Positions 1 through 7,747 of a stretch of DNA of 22,737 nucleotides are shown here, one piece after another. A program made the position numbers and the translations under genes. Position 1 is the first letter of the stretch; each line of letters starts with the position of its first letter. Under the pieces are notes generated by a model. The model made no database searches. It was not told the origin of the DNA and worked only from the letters and a program-made list of their open reading frames with translations. Source of the DNA: CAVZLD01 sp964522605 (lineage in GTDB: Bacteria > Planctomycetota > Planctomycetia > Pirellulales > Pirellulaceae); the NCBI GenBank assembly GCA_964522605.1, contig CAZFWV010000082.1, positions 1 to 22,737 of the forward strand, given 5' to 3'.

Positions 1-12
1 GCACCCGCTGAT

Positions 13-40
13 CTAGTGTGCCACTGGCTCTGCCAGTGCA
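13..40. repeat. CTAGT-led hairpin, CACTGGC-TCT-GCCAGTG
   Basis: A perfect 7-bp inverted repeat with a 3-base loop: CACTGGC at 22-28 and GCCAGTG at 32-38. It is preceded by CTAGTGTG. I recall near-identical 'GCCACTGGC...GCCAGTGC' hairpins from intergenic regions of other planctomycetes, but that is memory and not a search. There is no T-run behind it, so it is not a typical intrinsic terminator. Confidence 0.55.
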
Positions 41-287
41 GTTTTGAGACAAAGCGTGGAAAACGATTCTCGAGCATCCCTTCGGACGCCTGATTTCGAC
101 CGAACCGCGTTGGACACGTGGTCTGCAGGTTTCATGCCAAGTCCCGCCTGAATTGCCCCTCGCCGCTCACGCGGTTGCGGTGCACGACGTGCGGCACCGG
201 CTGATGTTCCAACGTGGGCCACCCATATTCTACCGGGAAGTCGGCCGCGTGATTCGCGAGTCGATGGGAGGTTGCTCGATTCAGGAG

Positions 288-307
288 CTAGTGCTCTGTC
301 CCAGCAC
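288..307. repeat. CTAGT-led small hairpin, GTGCT-n7-AGCAC
   Basis: A 5-bp stem (291-295 with 303-307) and a 7-base loop, again beginning with CTAGT at 288-292. The stem is weak on its own. I list it because the same CTAGT lead-in precedes the hairpin at 13-40 and the weak one near 6501-6530, which suggests a family of short REP-like units. Confidence 0.35.
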
Positions 308-561
308 CCGAGCGACCCAAGCGTTTTCGATTAGAGAATGTGAATACTTCTGACTGAAAACTCGGACAGCCCCACCGGAAAACCGTGCGCATTCGTCAAT
401 CCATGGATACGATGAAAGTAGGCAGTACGAAGCTGAATGCACTGTTCGACGATGAAACTTGTTGTGCCGGGAGGCTCGCGACATTCTCATTGGCTTCAGT
501 GGAGGACCTTTCCGGAAGTTGTTGGTTTCTGGACGTGCAGTGAACAAAAGGAGATCGACGC

Positions 562-2244
562 ATGAACGACGTAGAGCATGAAGCGTTGATCCGTGGATTG
601 CTGCAGCCGCAAGCCTACGATCATCCTGTGGAAGCAATCCGCGTGCAGGAAACGCATATCTCCTGGATTCTGTTGACCGGATCTTTTGCCTACAAGATGA
701 AGAAACCGGTCAAGCTGGACTTTGTCGACTTTTCAACACTCGCGCGTCGACGATTCTTCTGTCATGAAGAGATTCGTCTGAATCGACGGCTTGCCCCGCA
801 ACTCTATCTTGGAGTCGTACCCATTGCGGTGGTCGATGGGAATTCGCGGATGGACTGCGAAGAAAACCCGGTGGAATATGCCGTCAAGATGCGACAATTC
901 TCACAGGGTTCTCTGTTAAGCGTCGCGATCGAGCAAGGTCGCCTGCGCGCCGAGCAGATCGACCAACTCGCAGAGGAAGTTGCGAGATTTCATCAGCGGA
1001 TTGAAGTTGCCGATCGTCATCAGTCATTTGGACTGCCGGGACAGGTCTTTCAGCCCATGCGGGCAAATTTTCAGGAGCTCTTTCAGGCTTCGCTGTCCCC
1101 TGACCGAGTTGAACAGCTGCAATGGCTATCGCAATGGAGTAGTCGAGTATTTCACGAGTGTGAGCAAGAGATACTTTCGCGCAAGGAACGAGGCTTCGTT
1201 CGGGAATGTCACGGCGATATGCATCTGGGAAACATGATCCTCGATGATGGCACGGTCACGATCTTTGATTGCATCGAGTTCAACGAGGAGTTTCGCTGGA
1301 TCGATGTGTTGAATGAAGTGGCGTTCTGCTTCATGGATCTGCTTGACTGGAAGCGCAAAGACCTGGCATACCGGTTTCTTAACGCCTACCTGCAATTCAC
1401 CGGTGACTATTCCGGACTGATGGTCATTCCCTTCTACGCGGTCTACCGCGCACTCGTTCGAGCCAAGGTTGACTGGATCCGATTGCGGCAAGAGTTCGAT
1501 GCGAGTTCTCCGAAGGAAAGTCCGAGCGGATCACAATCCGCCACAGAATCGCGAACTGGCGTCGCATCGGCGGCTTCCCAATCGGCCGAGTCCAGGAAGT
1601 ACGCCGAAGTCGATCCGGCTCTATTTGACCAATTGCACGGCTATTTGGATCTTGCTCAGGCGTGCGCACAATCGCGACGCTGTTATGTCGTGATCACACA
1701 TGGTGTTTCGGGGAGCGGGAAGACTTACACCAGTCAGACGCTGCTCGAATCTCTCGGAGCGATTCGCATTCGAACAGACGTCGAACGCAAACGGATCTTC
1801 GGTATCGATGGGATACATTCGAGCCGTTCGGCCGTGGGAGCGGAGATGTATTCACCGTCGGCGACGGCCGAAACGTACGAGCGCCTCGTGTCCCAAGCTG
1901 CCATGGTGCTGGAGGCGGGGTTTCCCGTGATCTTGGACGGTACGTTTCTTCGCCGTGAACAGCGAATGCTGGCTCGGCAACTGGCGCAGCAGCGCGGTGT
2001 TCCGTTTCGGATCCTTCACGTTCAGGCGAATGTCGAAACGCTTCGACGCCGAATCCTCCAGCGTATGCAGACGCAGAATGATGCTTCGGAAGCGGATCTG
2101 GAGGTGTTGCAGGATCAGCAAGCCAATCAGGAGCCGCTCAATGCGACCGAACGACAATGGACCGTCGAGATCGACAGTGAAGTTATGGGAGCCGACGAGT
2201 TGATTCGACGCATGATGGATACACTCGGGTTACATCAGATTTGA
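562..2244 (+). CDS. Bifunctional APH-like / P-loop kinase protein (COG2187 + COG0645 type)
   Basis: A 560-residue cytosolic protein of two fused phosphotransferase-like domains. The N-terminal half is an aminoglycoside-phosphotransferase (protein-kinase-fold) domain. It has the catalytic-loop signature CHGDMHLGN at residues 216-224 (catalytic Asp 219) and the metal-binding Asp of FDCIEF at 236. The C-terminal half is an AAA/zeta-toxin-like P-loop kinase with Walker A GVSGSGKT at 381-388, followed by an IRIRTDVERKR segment and an FPVILDGTF strand. A Ser/Ala-rich linker at about 314-350 separates them. Proteins of this architecture are widespread in bacteria; their substrate is not established and I do not assign one. 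The start is well set by AAAGGAG 8 bp upstream of the ATG. It stands alone on this strand, convergent with the next gene across a 178-bp gap that carries a dispersed repeat. A true antibiotic-resistance role is not implied. Confidence 0.9.
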   Translation: MNDVEHEALIRGLLQPQAYDHPVEAIRVQETHISWILLTGSFAYKMKKPVKLDFVDFSTLARRRFFCHEEIRLNRRLAPQLYLGVVPIAVVDGNSRMDCEENPVEYAVKMRQFSQGSLLSVAIEQGRLRAEQIDQLAEEVARFHQRIEVADRHQSFGLPGQVFQPMRANFQELFQASLSPDRVEQLQWLSQWSSRVFHECEQEILSRKERGFVRECHGDMHLGNMILDDGTVTIFDCIEFNEEFRWIDVLNEVAFCFMDLLDWKRKDLAYRFLNAYLQFTGDYSGLMVIPFYAVYRALVRAKVDWIRLRQEFDASSPKESPSGSQSATESRTGVASAASQSAESRKYAEVDPALFDQLHGYLDLAQACAQSRRCYVVITHGVSGSGKTYTSQTLLESLGAIRIRTDVERKRIFGIDGIHSSRSAVGAEMYSPSATAETYERLVSQAAMVLEAGFPVILDGTFLRREQRMLARQLAQQRGVPFRILHVQANVETLRRRILQRMQTQNDASEADLEVLQDQQANQEPLNATERQWTVEIDSEVMGADELIRRMMDTLGLHQI

Positions 2245-2250
2245 CGGAGC

Positions 2251-2357
2251 GTAAGGATCGGCACGGACGGATCCGCGGACATCCGTTTGATCCGTTCGAT
2301 CCGCGGTTCCTCTTCTCGATCTTTGGTTCCACTCGACGTGTTTGCACCAACCAAGGC
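2251..2357 (+). repeat. Dispersed ~107-bp repeat, copy A
   Basis: This segment matches the reverse complement of 14717-14822 at roughly four bases in five, with intact shared blocks such as GATCCGCGGACATCCGT and ATCCGCGGTTCCTCTTCT and a shared terminal block CAACCAAGG. It occupies most of the gap between two convergent genes. Neither copy encodes a credible protein, although both give short open frames containing an IRGSSS-type peptide on one strand. Confidence 0.75.
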
Positions 2358-2422
2358 AATTCCGCCAAGCGAACCGGCGGAGCGATGCGCCTCTGGTAAG
2401 ACTCGATTTCCTGTGGATGAGT

Positions 2423-5400
2423 TTACCAGCCGGATCGTCGGAATCCGGAACCGGGACTGCCCCCGGAACGAGACGGACTGGGACGGAAGGTGGGGCCGAT
2501 ACTGCCCCGCGAGCCGGAGGAACCTGGCCAGCTCGACGGACCGATGGAAATCCCCCCACCGCGCGGAAGAATGATCGGTGGCAGCCGCCTCTGCAATTCT
2601 TGTTGTCGCCGACGTTGCTCGGCACGCCGACGTTCGCGAACGCGCATTTCCGCTTCCTGCACGGCGCGAGAAGCTAGTGCAATCGCATTGCTGGCAAAGC
2701 GAGATGCGCCGTCATAATCTCCGCGGGAGAACGCTTGCCGAGCCATCTCGAGATCATCACCACCGGGCGATCCCATAATGTTGATCCCGAAGGTCCCCCT
2801 CCAGCCCGAGGCAAGGCGCACCTGACTCGCGGCCTTTTGGAGTGATTCCAAGCTGCGCTGGGCACGGTCTAGATCGCCTCGCAACGTTGCATTGGCCTGA
2901 CCGGCGCGCGACGTCAACTGGTCGGCTTCTTGATCCAAGCGATGCCAGTCCTCATGGGGAATCGAGAGGCGGAGACGTAATTGATTGACTTGGTCGGCCA
3001 ATCCACGAATCTCTCGCATCACCTGGCGAGTCACGTCGCTATCGGGTAATTGATCCGAAGCGGCACGTTCGGAAAGAGAAAGTGCCGTTTGCACCTGTCG
3101 CTGTGCCGCTTCGCAACTTCGCGCGGCTTCGGCGTACAGATCTCGATCGGCGGTAACCGATTGCTGGACTTCATCCAATTGTCGGTTGACGGTTTCCATT
3201 GCCTGAGCCGTTCGAAATGGATCCGCGTTGCCTCGATGAGCGGTGACGCGCTGCTCGACATCATCCAAGGCCTCGAGACATGCACGATACGCATCCTGGG
3301 TGCGCGCCATCGTTCGTTGTTCTTCGATTTCGCCAGCCAATTGGCGGCAGCGCAACTTGAGGTCGTTGAGTTTCTGGGAGTTTATCGCCTGTTGCTCCCG
3401 TAGACGGGCCGCCAGTTCGGTGACCTGTTGGCAGAGTCGAGCCAATTCGGAGAGTGTCGCGTGGGCTTCATCCAGTTCTGCGGTTGCCTCCAGGATTCGT
3501 CCTTCCTGCCGCAATCGCTCACTTGCGTCGATCCGGCGCCGAGCACTCTGGAGCAAACCGATCAATTGAAGATCGGCGTCAATACTCGCGGGCGGAGACG
3601 CTGCGGTTTCTGATTCGGGCACGGCTTTCCCGGCGGTTTCGAGTGCCGAAGCAGCGAATTCCGCTTTCAATTCTCCAAGCAGTGTCTGGCACCGGCCCAC
3701 CTCATCGGTCAAGCCGGCAGCTTCACGCTCCAGATCCGCCCTGCGGGATGGTTGGTTCTGCAGGCCTTCGCGAGTTCGCTCGATTAGCTGTTGTGCTTCG
3801 GCCACCAAGTGTTCCACCTCTTTGATCGCTGCTTCCGCGGGCAGAAACGCTCCGCGGTCCAACGACGCACCCGCCGAAACCAATTGCTGCCGGGCCGTTG
3901 ACAAATGGTGATCCGGATCGGCACCGGCTTCTCGGAGAATCCGTTCGGAAGGCAAGTTCAGCGCTTGGCCGATTTGCTGTCTTGCTTCGGCCGTCGCCTT
4001 CTCGCAGCTCGCCAGCAGCGGAGCGGTTTTCTTGCGAGTCGTCTGATCCAACTCGACGCATCGTCGAGCGCGGATCACCAGATCATGCAATTGCTGAGAG
4101 AATTCTTCGAGCAACTGATCCGCATCGTCAGAAACGATCGTCCGCATCAGCAACTCCGCCCGCTCGCTCAATTGACGAAGAAAGTCGTCGACCCAATCGA
4201 TCTGTCGACCCTCGTTCGCCAACGTCTGCGCGTAATCACGCAGAGCCGGCAGCGATTCGGACCGAAATTCGTGAAGGAAACGGGCCAACCGTACCGCCTG
4301 TTCACTCTGCCGCTGCGCATCGGCTAGCGTAACGTCGACCGCCGTGACCGGATCCCCGACTCCGGTTTGCTCCGCCCGTTCATGCGCCTGCTGTACGGCG
4401 GGCATCAACTCCAACGATAGGCTGGGAAGAGCGAAATACCCGTCCTTTTGTGCTTCCGCCTGGAGTTCTTCGTCCAATTTGAGTAGTTCATCAATTCGGT
4501 TTTCGACAACGTCCATCGTCGGTCCAAGAGAGGTCCAACTTCTGTCCAGCGCATCGAGCGACTTGACGGCACGTTCGTACCGGCGTTCATATTGGTTCAA
4601 CAAGTCCTCATAGGTCAGCTCGAAAGCCTTGTAATGCTGCATGTCACCGAGAAGCTTGTCGGAATCCTCCTTTTTTTCCTCAGGCAAGACGGGGACGCCT
4701 TCCTCTGGCGAGAATTTCAGAGTCTGCTCGTCCAGCAATGCAATCCCATCTTCGAAGGGCTGGGTCTGAAACAGATTGCCAATCCGCTTCCAGAGCGACT
4801 TGGGTTCGATCAGCGACTCCACCCGACGTAGAACGGAATCGACTGTGCGCGACATGATGAACAGATTGTCGACGTCATCAATCGTCTGCTTACTCAACTC
4901 GAGCGTGCGGCCATGACTGCCACGCTTTTCCAAGTCTTCTTCTCGGCCGATCAACATCTGCGTCCGTTCCAATAGGCCGAGCATTCCATCGGTGGTCTGT
5001 CGAACTTTCTCGCGACGCTCGGCAAGGCGTGCCAGGGCTTTCTCGCGGATGCCGCGACGGCGCCGATTGAGCAGAATCAGTAATCCGGCGACGAGTAGCA
5101 AGAGAACCGCAAGTACGACAAGGGCGAGGTTTCGGGCGATGCGTCGTTGCCAGGCGATGCGTTCGAGTCGTTCATTTTCTGCCTGAATTCTCGCGTCGGC
5201 TTCCTTCAGCAGTTGTTCGACCTCGGCCAACTTGACCGTGGATTGCCGATCGCCGTTATCCCGCAACGCTTGGGCTTCCTCCAATGCCGCCTGGGCTTGA
5301 TCCAGAGTCTGGCGCGCAACATCGTTCGGGCCGGCAGGCGCCTCCTTCAGGGTTTTTTGCAGATCCTTCCAGCGAAGAGGGAATGCCGCATCTTCGCGAT

Positions 5401-6298
5401 AGGCCAAGAGGATCCCTTCAATTTCATCCATCAACGCACCGGCCTTCTGCAGCGCCGGAACCAGTTCGTTCGCGTCGACTTGCCCTTGAATCTTGTTCAG
5501 GCGATCGCGCCAGTCGCTGACCGGCGGGCGTGCCAGATCGCCCTTCGCAGTCGGGTTTTGACGGACAAACGCGTCGCGCAGACCTTCGACGTTGGCCAGG
5601 GCTTTGTTCGCTCGCGCCAGCAGCAGTTCGACGCGCTCCCGCATCCGCTCCTGTTCTCGCTCGCGATTGATCCGAGTTTGTTCTTCGCCGACAATCGCTT
5701 GATCCAGCGCCTGATTGATGGAGGTGACGGTGTTTTTCACCGCATCAACGATACGGCCACCATTGGACATGGCCTCGTAGGCTGGACGGTCCAAACGGCC
5801 TTGCCACTGGGATTCGCCCAGGCCGCGCCGGTCTTGGGCATCCGAAGCGAAATAGCTGAAGCTGCGGTCACCCAGGGAAAGGGCAAATACCGCTCCATTG
5901 GGCTCTTCCGTTCGCGGATCTTTCAGCGTCCCGAAGCCCGTGCGGTTACTCAGGCCGCGCCCGAGTGCCTGCTCGACGGCATCCATGCCCTCCCAGATGC
6001 GCCCATCCGTTCCGCGATAACGCTCGCCCACCGTGTCGTCCATCAGCACAACAGTCCAGTTTGGTCCGTTTTCGTCGAGCCACTGTTCGAGCGCGTCCAG
6101 CTGCCGGTCAGCGACTCCCAATTCCCCCTTCACATACAAGTGTTGCTCGGGCCGCCAGACGTCGACGACTTGCGTTGCCTCCGAGACCACCTTCGGTCCT
6201 GGCCCCGCAACAAGCTGCCCCCTCACGTCAGACGGGGTGATTCCAAGCAGACCACCAAAGAACAGGAGTCCCTGGACGAACCAAACGCAATTCTTCAT
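2423..6298 (-). CDS. Giant membrane-anchored coiled-coil protein with TPM-like N-terminal domain
   Basis: A 1291-residue envelope protein of unknown function. In order it has a signal peptide (1-27); a globular domain at about 53-200; helical coiled coil; one strong membrane segment at about 389-411 followed by RRRR (stop-transfer); about 800 residues of charged, Gln/Glu/Arg-rich helix; and a Gly/Ser/Pro-rich tail ending GFRRSGW. The 53-200 region resembles TPM (YgcG-type) domains: a hydrophobic strand WTVVLMDD, the block NGAVFALSLGDRSFSY, then RGLGE and NGGRIVDAVKNTV. TPM proteins also run signal peptide, TPM domain, membrane helix, Gly/Ser-rich tail with terminal Trp, so this looks like that plan with huge coiled coils inserted. 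By topology the TPM-like part would be outside the inner membrane and the long rod inside. Family proteins are usually a few hundred residues. No strong Shine-Dalgarno is seen before the ATG. The TPM relation is inference from motifs. Confidence 0.88.
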   Translation of the reverse strand: MKNCVWFVQGLLFFGGLLGITPSDVRGQLVAGPGPKVVSEATQVVDVWRPEQHLYVKGELGVADRQLDALEQWLDENGPNWTVVLMDDTVGERYRGTDGRIWEGMDAVEQALGRGLSNRTGFGTLKDPRTEEPNGAVFALSLGDRSFSYFASDAQDRRGLGESQWQGRLDRPAYEAMSNGGRIVDAVKNTVTSINQALDQAIVGEEQTRINREREQERMRERVELLLARANKALANVEGLRDAFVRQNPTAKGDLARPPVSDWRDRLNKIQGQVDANELVPALQKAGALMDEIEGILLAYREDAAFPLRWKDLQKTLKEAPAGPNDVARQTLDQAQAALEEAQALRDNGDRQSTVKLAEVEQLLKEADARIQAENERLERIAWQRRIARNLALVVLAVLLLLVAGLLILLNRRRRGIREKALARLAERREKVRQTTDGMLGLLERTQMLIGREEDLEKRGSHGRTLELSKQTIDDVDNLFIMSRTVDSVLRRVESLIEPKSLWKRIGNLFQTQPFEDGIALLDEQTLKFSPEEGVPVLPEEKKEDSDKLLGDMQHYKAFELTYEDLLNQYERRYERAVKSLDALDRSWTSLGPTMDVVENRIDELLKLDEELQAEAQKDGYFALPSLSLELMPAVQQAHERAEQTGVGDPVTAVDVTLADAQRQSEQAVRLARFLHEFRSESLPALRDYAQTLANEGRQIDWVDDFLRQLSERAELLMRTIVSDDADQLLEEFSQQLHDLVIRARRCVELDQTTRKKTAPLLASCEKATAEARQQIGQALNLPSERILREAGADPDHHLSTARQQLVSAGASLDRGAFLPAEAAIKEVEHLVAEAQQLIERTREGLQNQPSRRADLEREAAGLTDEVGRCQTLLGELKAEFAASALETAGKAVPESETAASPPASIDADLQLIGLLQSARRRIDASERLRQEGRILEATAELDEAHATLSELARLCQQVTELAARLREQQAINSQKLNDLKLRCRQLAGEIEEQRTMARTQDAYRACLEALDDVEQRVTAHRGNADPFRTAQAMETVNRQLDEVQQSVTADRDLYAEAARSCEAAQRQVQTALSLSERAASDQLPDSDVTRQVMREIRGLADQVNQLRLRLSIPHEDWHRLDQEADQLTSRAGQANATLRGDLDRAQRSLESLQKAASQVRLASGWRGTFGINIMGSPGGDDLEMARQAFSRGDYDGASRFASNAIALASRAVQEAEMRVRERRRAEQRRRQQELQRRLPPIILPRGGGISIGPSSWPGSSGSRGSIGPTFRPSPSRSGGSPGSGFRRSGW

Positions 6299-6584
6299 CA
6301 GAAAATTTCTCGCGTGAAAGATGCTGGAACAGGTTTTGAAAGTGGAACCAAATCTCTGGTGGTCTAACCAGGAATGAACAACGGATTCTCGAGAAGACGA
6401 TCAGAGCGGCAGTCCCGGAGACAGTACGAGACGGGCGGACTCGCACGCCGCGCAGCTCACCGGGATTATATCGCAGGCGTCTCTCAAGCAGAACCTGGCG
6501 CCCTAGTAAGGCTCGGTTGGCGGCAGAGCCGAATACCGGTATCCGACGCGTACGCCGTGAAATTGCGCTCTCGGCGTCTATCGC
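6299..6584. other. Gene-free spacer upstream of the TPM-like gene
   Basis: No gene is supported here. The segment is the presumed upstream region of the minus-strand coiled-coil gene. It contains one weak hairpin (GGCTC at 6510-6514, GAGCC at 6526-6530) preceded by CTAGTAAG at 6503-6510, which shares the CTAGT lead-in of the hairpins near the window start. No clear -35/-10 pair could be chosen. Confidence 0.5.
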
Positions 6585-6786
6585 AACCCGAAGCGTCAGT
6601 TTTGAAGTTGCACGTAGCCGAATTCGTGAGAATTCGGGGCTGTGTGAATGGTCTCCCCCTCCGCGACTCCTCCGAATTCTCACGAATTCGGCTACGCGCG
6701 GTCGAAATGCGCAACTTCAAAAAGCGTCAGCGAGGGATACCCATTAGAACCGTTGGGATGGGTCTCCCTCGCTGACGCTTCGGGTT
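6585..6786. repeat. Palindromic repeat (host element), interrupted by an insertion
   Basis: The outer parts are AACCCGAAGCGTCAG at 6585-6599 and, after the insertion, CGAGGGA at 6731-6737; the right arm is TCCCTCGC plus TGACGCTTCGGGTT at 6765-6786. Joining 6585-6599 to 6731-6737 gives a 22-base arm that is the exact reverse complement of 6765-6786. The inner loop also holds ACCCAT / ATGGGT pairing. The original unit would be 71 bp. The part still intact (6722-6737 with 6765-6780) forms a 16-bp perfect stem. Confidence 0.85.
6600..6722. mobile_element. MITE-like palindromic element, copy 1, with 8-9 bp target duplication
   Basis: A 123-bp non-coding element. Terminal inverted repeats TTTTGAAGTTGC (6600-6611) and GCAACTTCAAAA (6711-6722) are perfect. 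Inside them are 24-bp perfect arms at 6614-6637 (starts GTAGCCGAATTCG, ends GAATTCGG) and 6672-6695, with a 34-base loop. It is flanked by direct copies of AGCGTCAG (6592-6599 and 6723-6730), or AAGCGTCAG if the last A is counted outside the element. Excision with one copy of the duplication restores the palindrome listed at 6585-6786. It encodes no transposase, so movement would need an enzyme acting in trans. Translating it in either direction gives the peptides RIRENS and EFVRIRG, which are likely to be mis-annotated as short proteins. Confidence 0.85.
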
Positions 6787-6805
6787 AGGATGGGAGACGT
6801 CACTC

Positions 6806-7747
6806 TCAGGGTAATCTGGGTGGATCTACGACAACCGCCTGGACAGAACGAAAACCTTCGCGACAGGCAGGCGCGAGGTGATCGCGCAACTCCTCGGCCG
6901 AGATCCGCCACCCGATCGCGGTCAGGCCGCGTGGTGTTTGGGCGCCTGAGGGTACCTCGGCGTAGCGGCCAAACACAACATCCACTTGCTGCGGGCCCTT
7001 GCCAAAGTCAAGCACCCCCTTCAGCCGCAGCAACCGATCTCCTAACTGTTGAATGGCTTGCTGCAGACGATTCCGATCCACGCAGTCCACCAAGCAAGAC
7101 CAAGCACTAATTTCCGCCGGGGGCCCCTCAGACGCGTAAGTCGGAGGTTCGTGATGCAACTGCGTAATGAAGGACCAGGGAATCCGACCGTGTTGGGTGA
7201 CGATCTGCTTCGCTCGGGCATTCAACTCCGCCAGCCAGACAGCGAATCGCGCTTGCTCCGCCGGACCTACCAGGTCGCACTTGTTCACGATCAATCCATC
7301 GGCCGTCGCGACTTGTCGAACCGCCGACTGGAGGAAGGGGGCAATCTTCGTGAAGTTGAGTGCGTCGACAACGCAGACATGAGCCGCGATCTTTAGCCGC
7401 TGATTCAGGTTGCGGAGCCCGAACCACTTGGATAAGTCGATTGGAGAGGCCAAGCCGCTGGCTTCAATCAGTATTTGATCGGGACGAATCGTGTCGACCA
7501 GAGTTTGAAACGCGGCGAGCACATCATGCTGGATGCAGCTGCAAAACACGCTCCCGCGGTTCAGCTCCAACAATGGAAACGATACCCCTTGAACCTGTCG
7601 ACCGTCGAAACCGATCTGCCCAAACTCATTGACGATCAGAGCCGTGCGTCGGTCTGTCAATTCAATCTGAGAAACCAGGTGATTCAGCAGCGTGGTTTTC
7701 CCCGCTCCCAGGCAACCGGTTAAGCAATAGACAGGAATTTGATTCAT
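6806..7747 (-). CDS. CobW / COG0523-family GTPase (putative metal chaperone)
   Basis: A 313-residue G3E-family P-loop GTPase. Visible motifs are Walker A GCLGAGKTT at 11-19, VNEFG at 39-43, EASGLA at 95-100 and the guanine-specificity motif NKCD at 155-158; a CobW C-terminal-type region follows. Family members deliver or insert metals (cobalt, zinc, iron and others) using GTP hydrolysis. The metal-binding loop reads RGSVFCSC, with Cys 69 and Cys 71, so it is the C-x-C variant and not the classical CXCC; variants of this kind exist in the family, and the metal cannot be assigned. No Shine-Dalgarno is visible because the bases just upstream of the ATG belong to a purine-rich repeat. It lies downstream of and in the same direction as the glycosyltransferase gene, 193 bp away, and the repeat between makes co-transcription uncertain. 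Confidence 0.92.
   Translation of the reverse strand: MNQIPVYCLTGCLGAGKTTLLNHLVSQIELTDRRTALIVNEFGQIGFDGRQVQGVSFPLLELNRGSVFCSCIQHDVLAAFQTLVDTIRPDQILIEASGLASPIDLSKWFGLRNLNQRLKIAAHVCVVDALNFTKIAPFLQSAVRQVATADGLIVNKCDLVGPAEQARFAVWLAELNARAKQIVTQHGRIPWSFITQLHHEPPTYASEGPPAEISAWSCLVDCVDRNRLQQAIQQLGDRLLRLKGVLDFGKGPQQVDVVFGRYAEVPSGAQTPRGLTAIGWRISAEELRDHLAPACREGFRSVQAVVVDPPRLP

Larger units (their letters stand above)
1..561. other. Non-coding leader region with two small hairpins
   Basis: I see no convincing gene here. Short open frames on both strands have no recognisable domain, and one of them (minus, 13-222) ends in residues that come only from translating the hairpin at its edge. The region holds two small hairpins (listed separately) and the ribosome binding site of the next gene, AAAGGAG at about 547-553, 8 bp before its ATG. 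No clear promoter or terminator can be named from the sequence alone. Confidence 0.6.

Noticed and set aside
281..637. A 118-codon minus-strand open frame
   Set aside because: It overlaps the start of the well-supported kinase gene, has no domain and spans a hairpin.
5147..6367. A 406-codon open frame on the plus strand
   Set aside because: It is antisense to the signal-peptide and TPM-like part of the coiled-coil gene, has no domain, and the minus-strand protein has coherent features over the same bases.
6722..6780. The 16-bp-stem hairpin as an intrinsic terminator
   Set aside because: No T-run follows on either strand, and the stem is explained as the remaining part of the interrupted palindrome.
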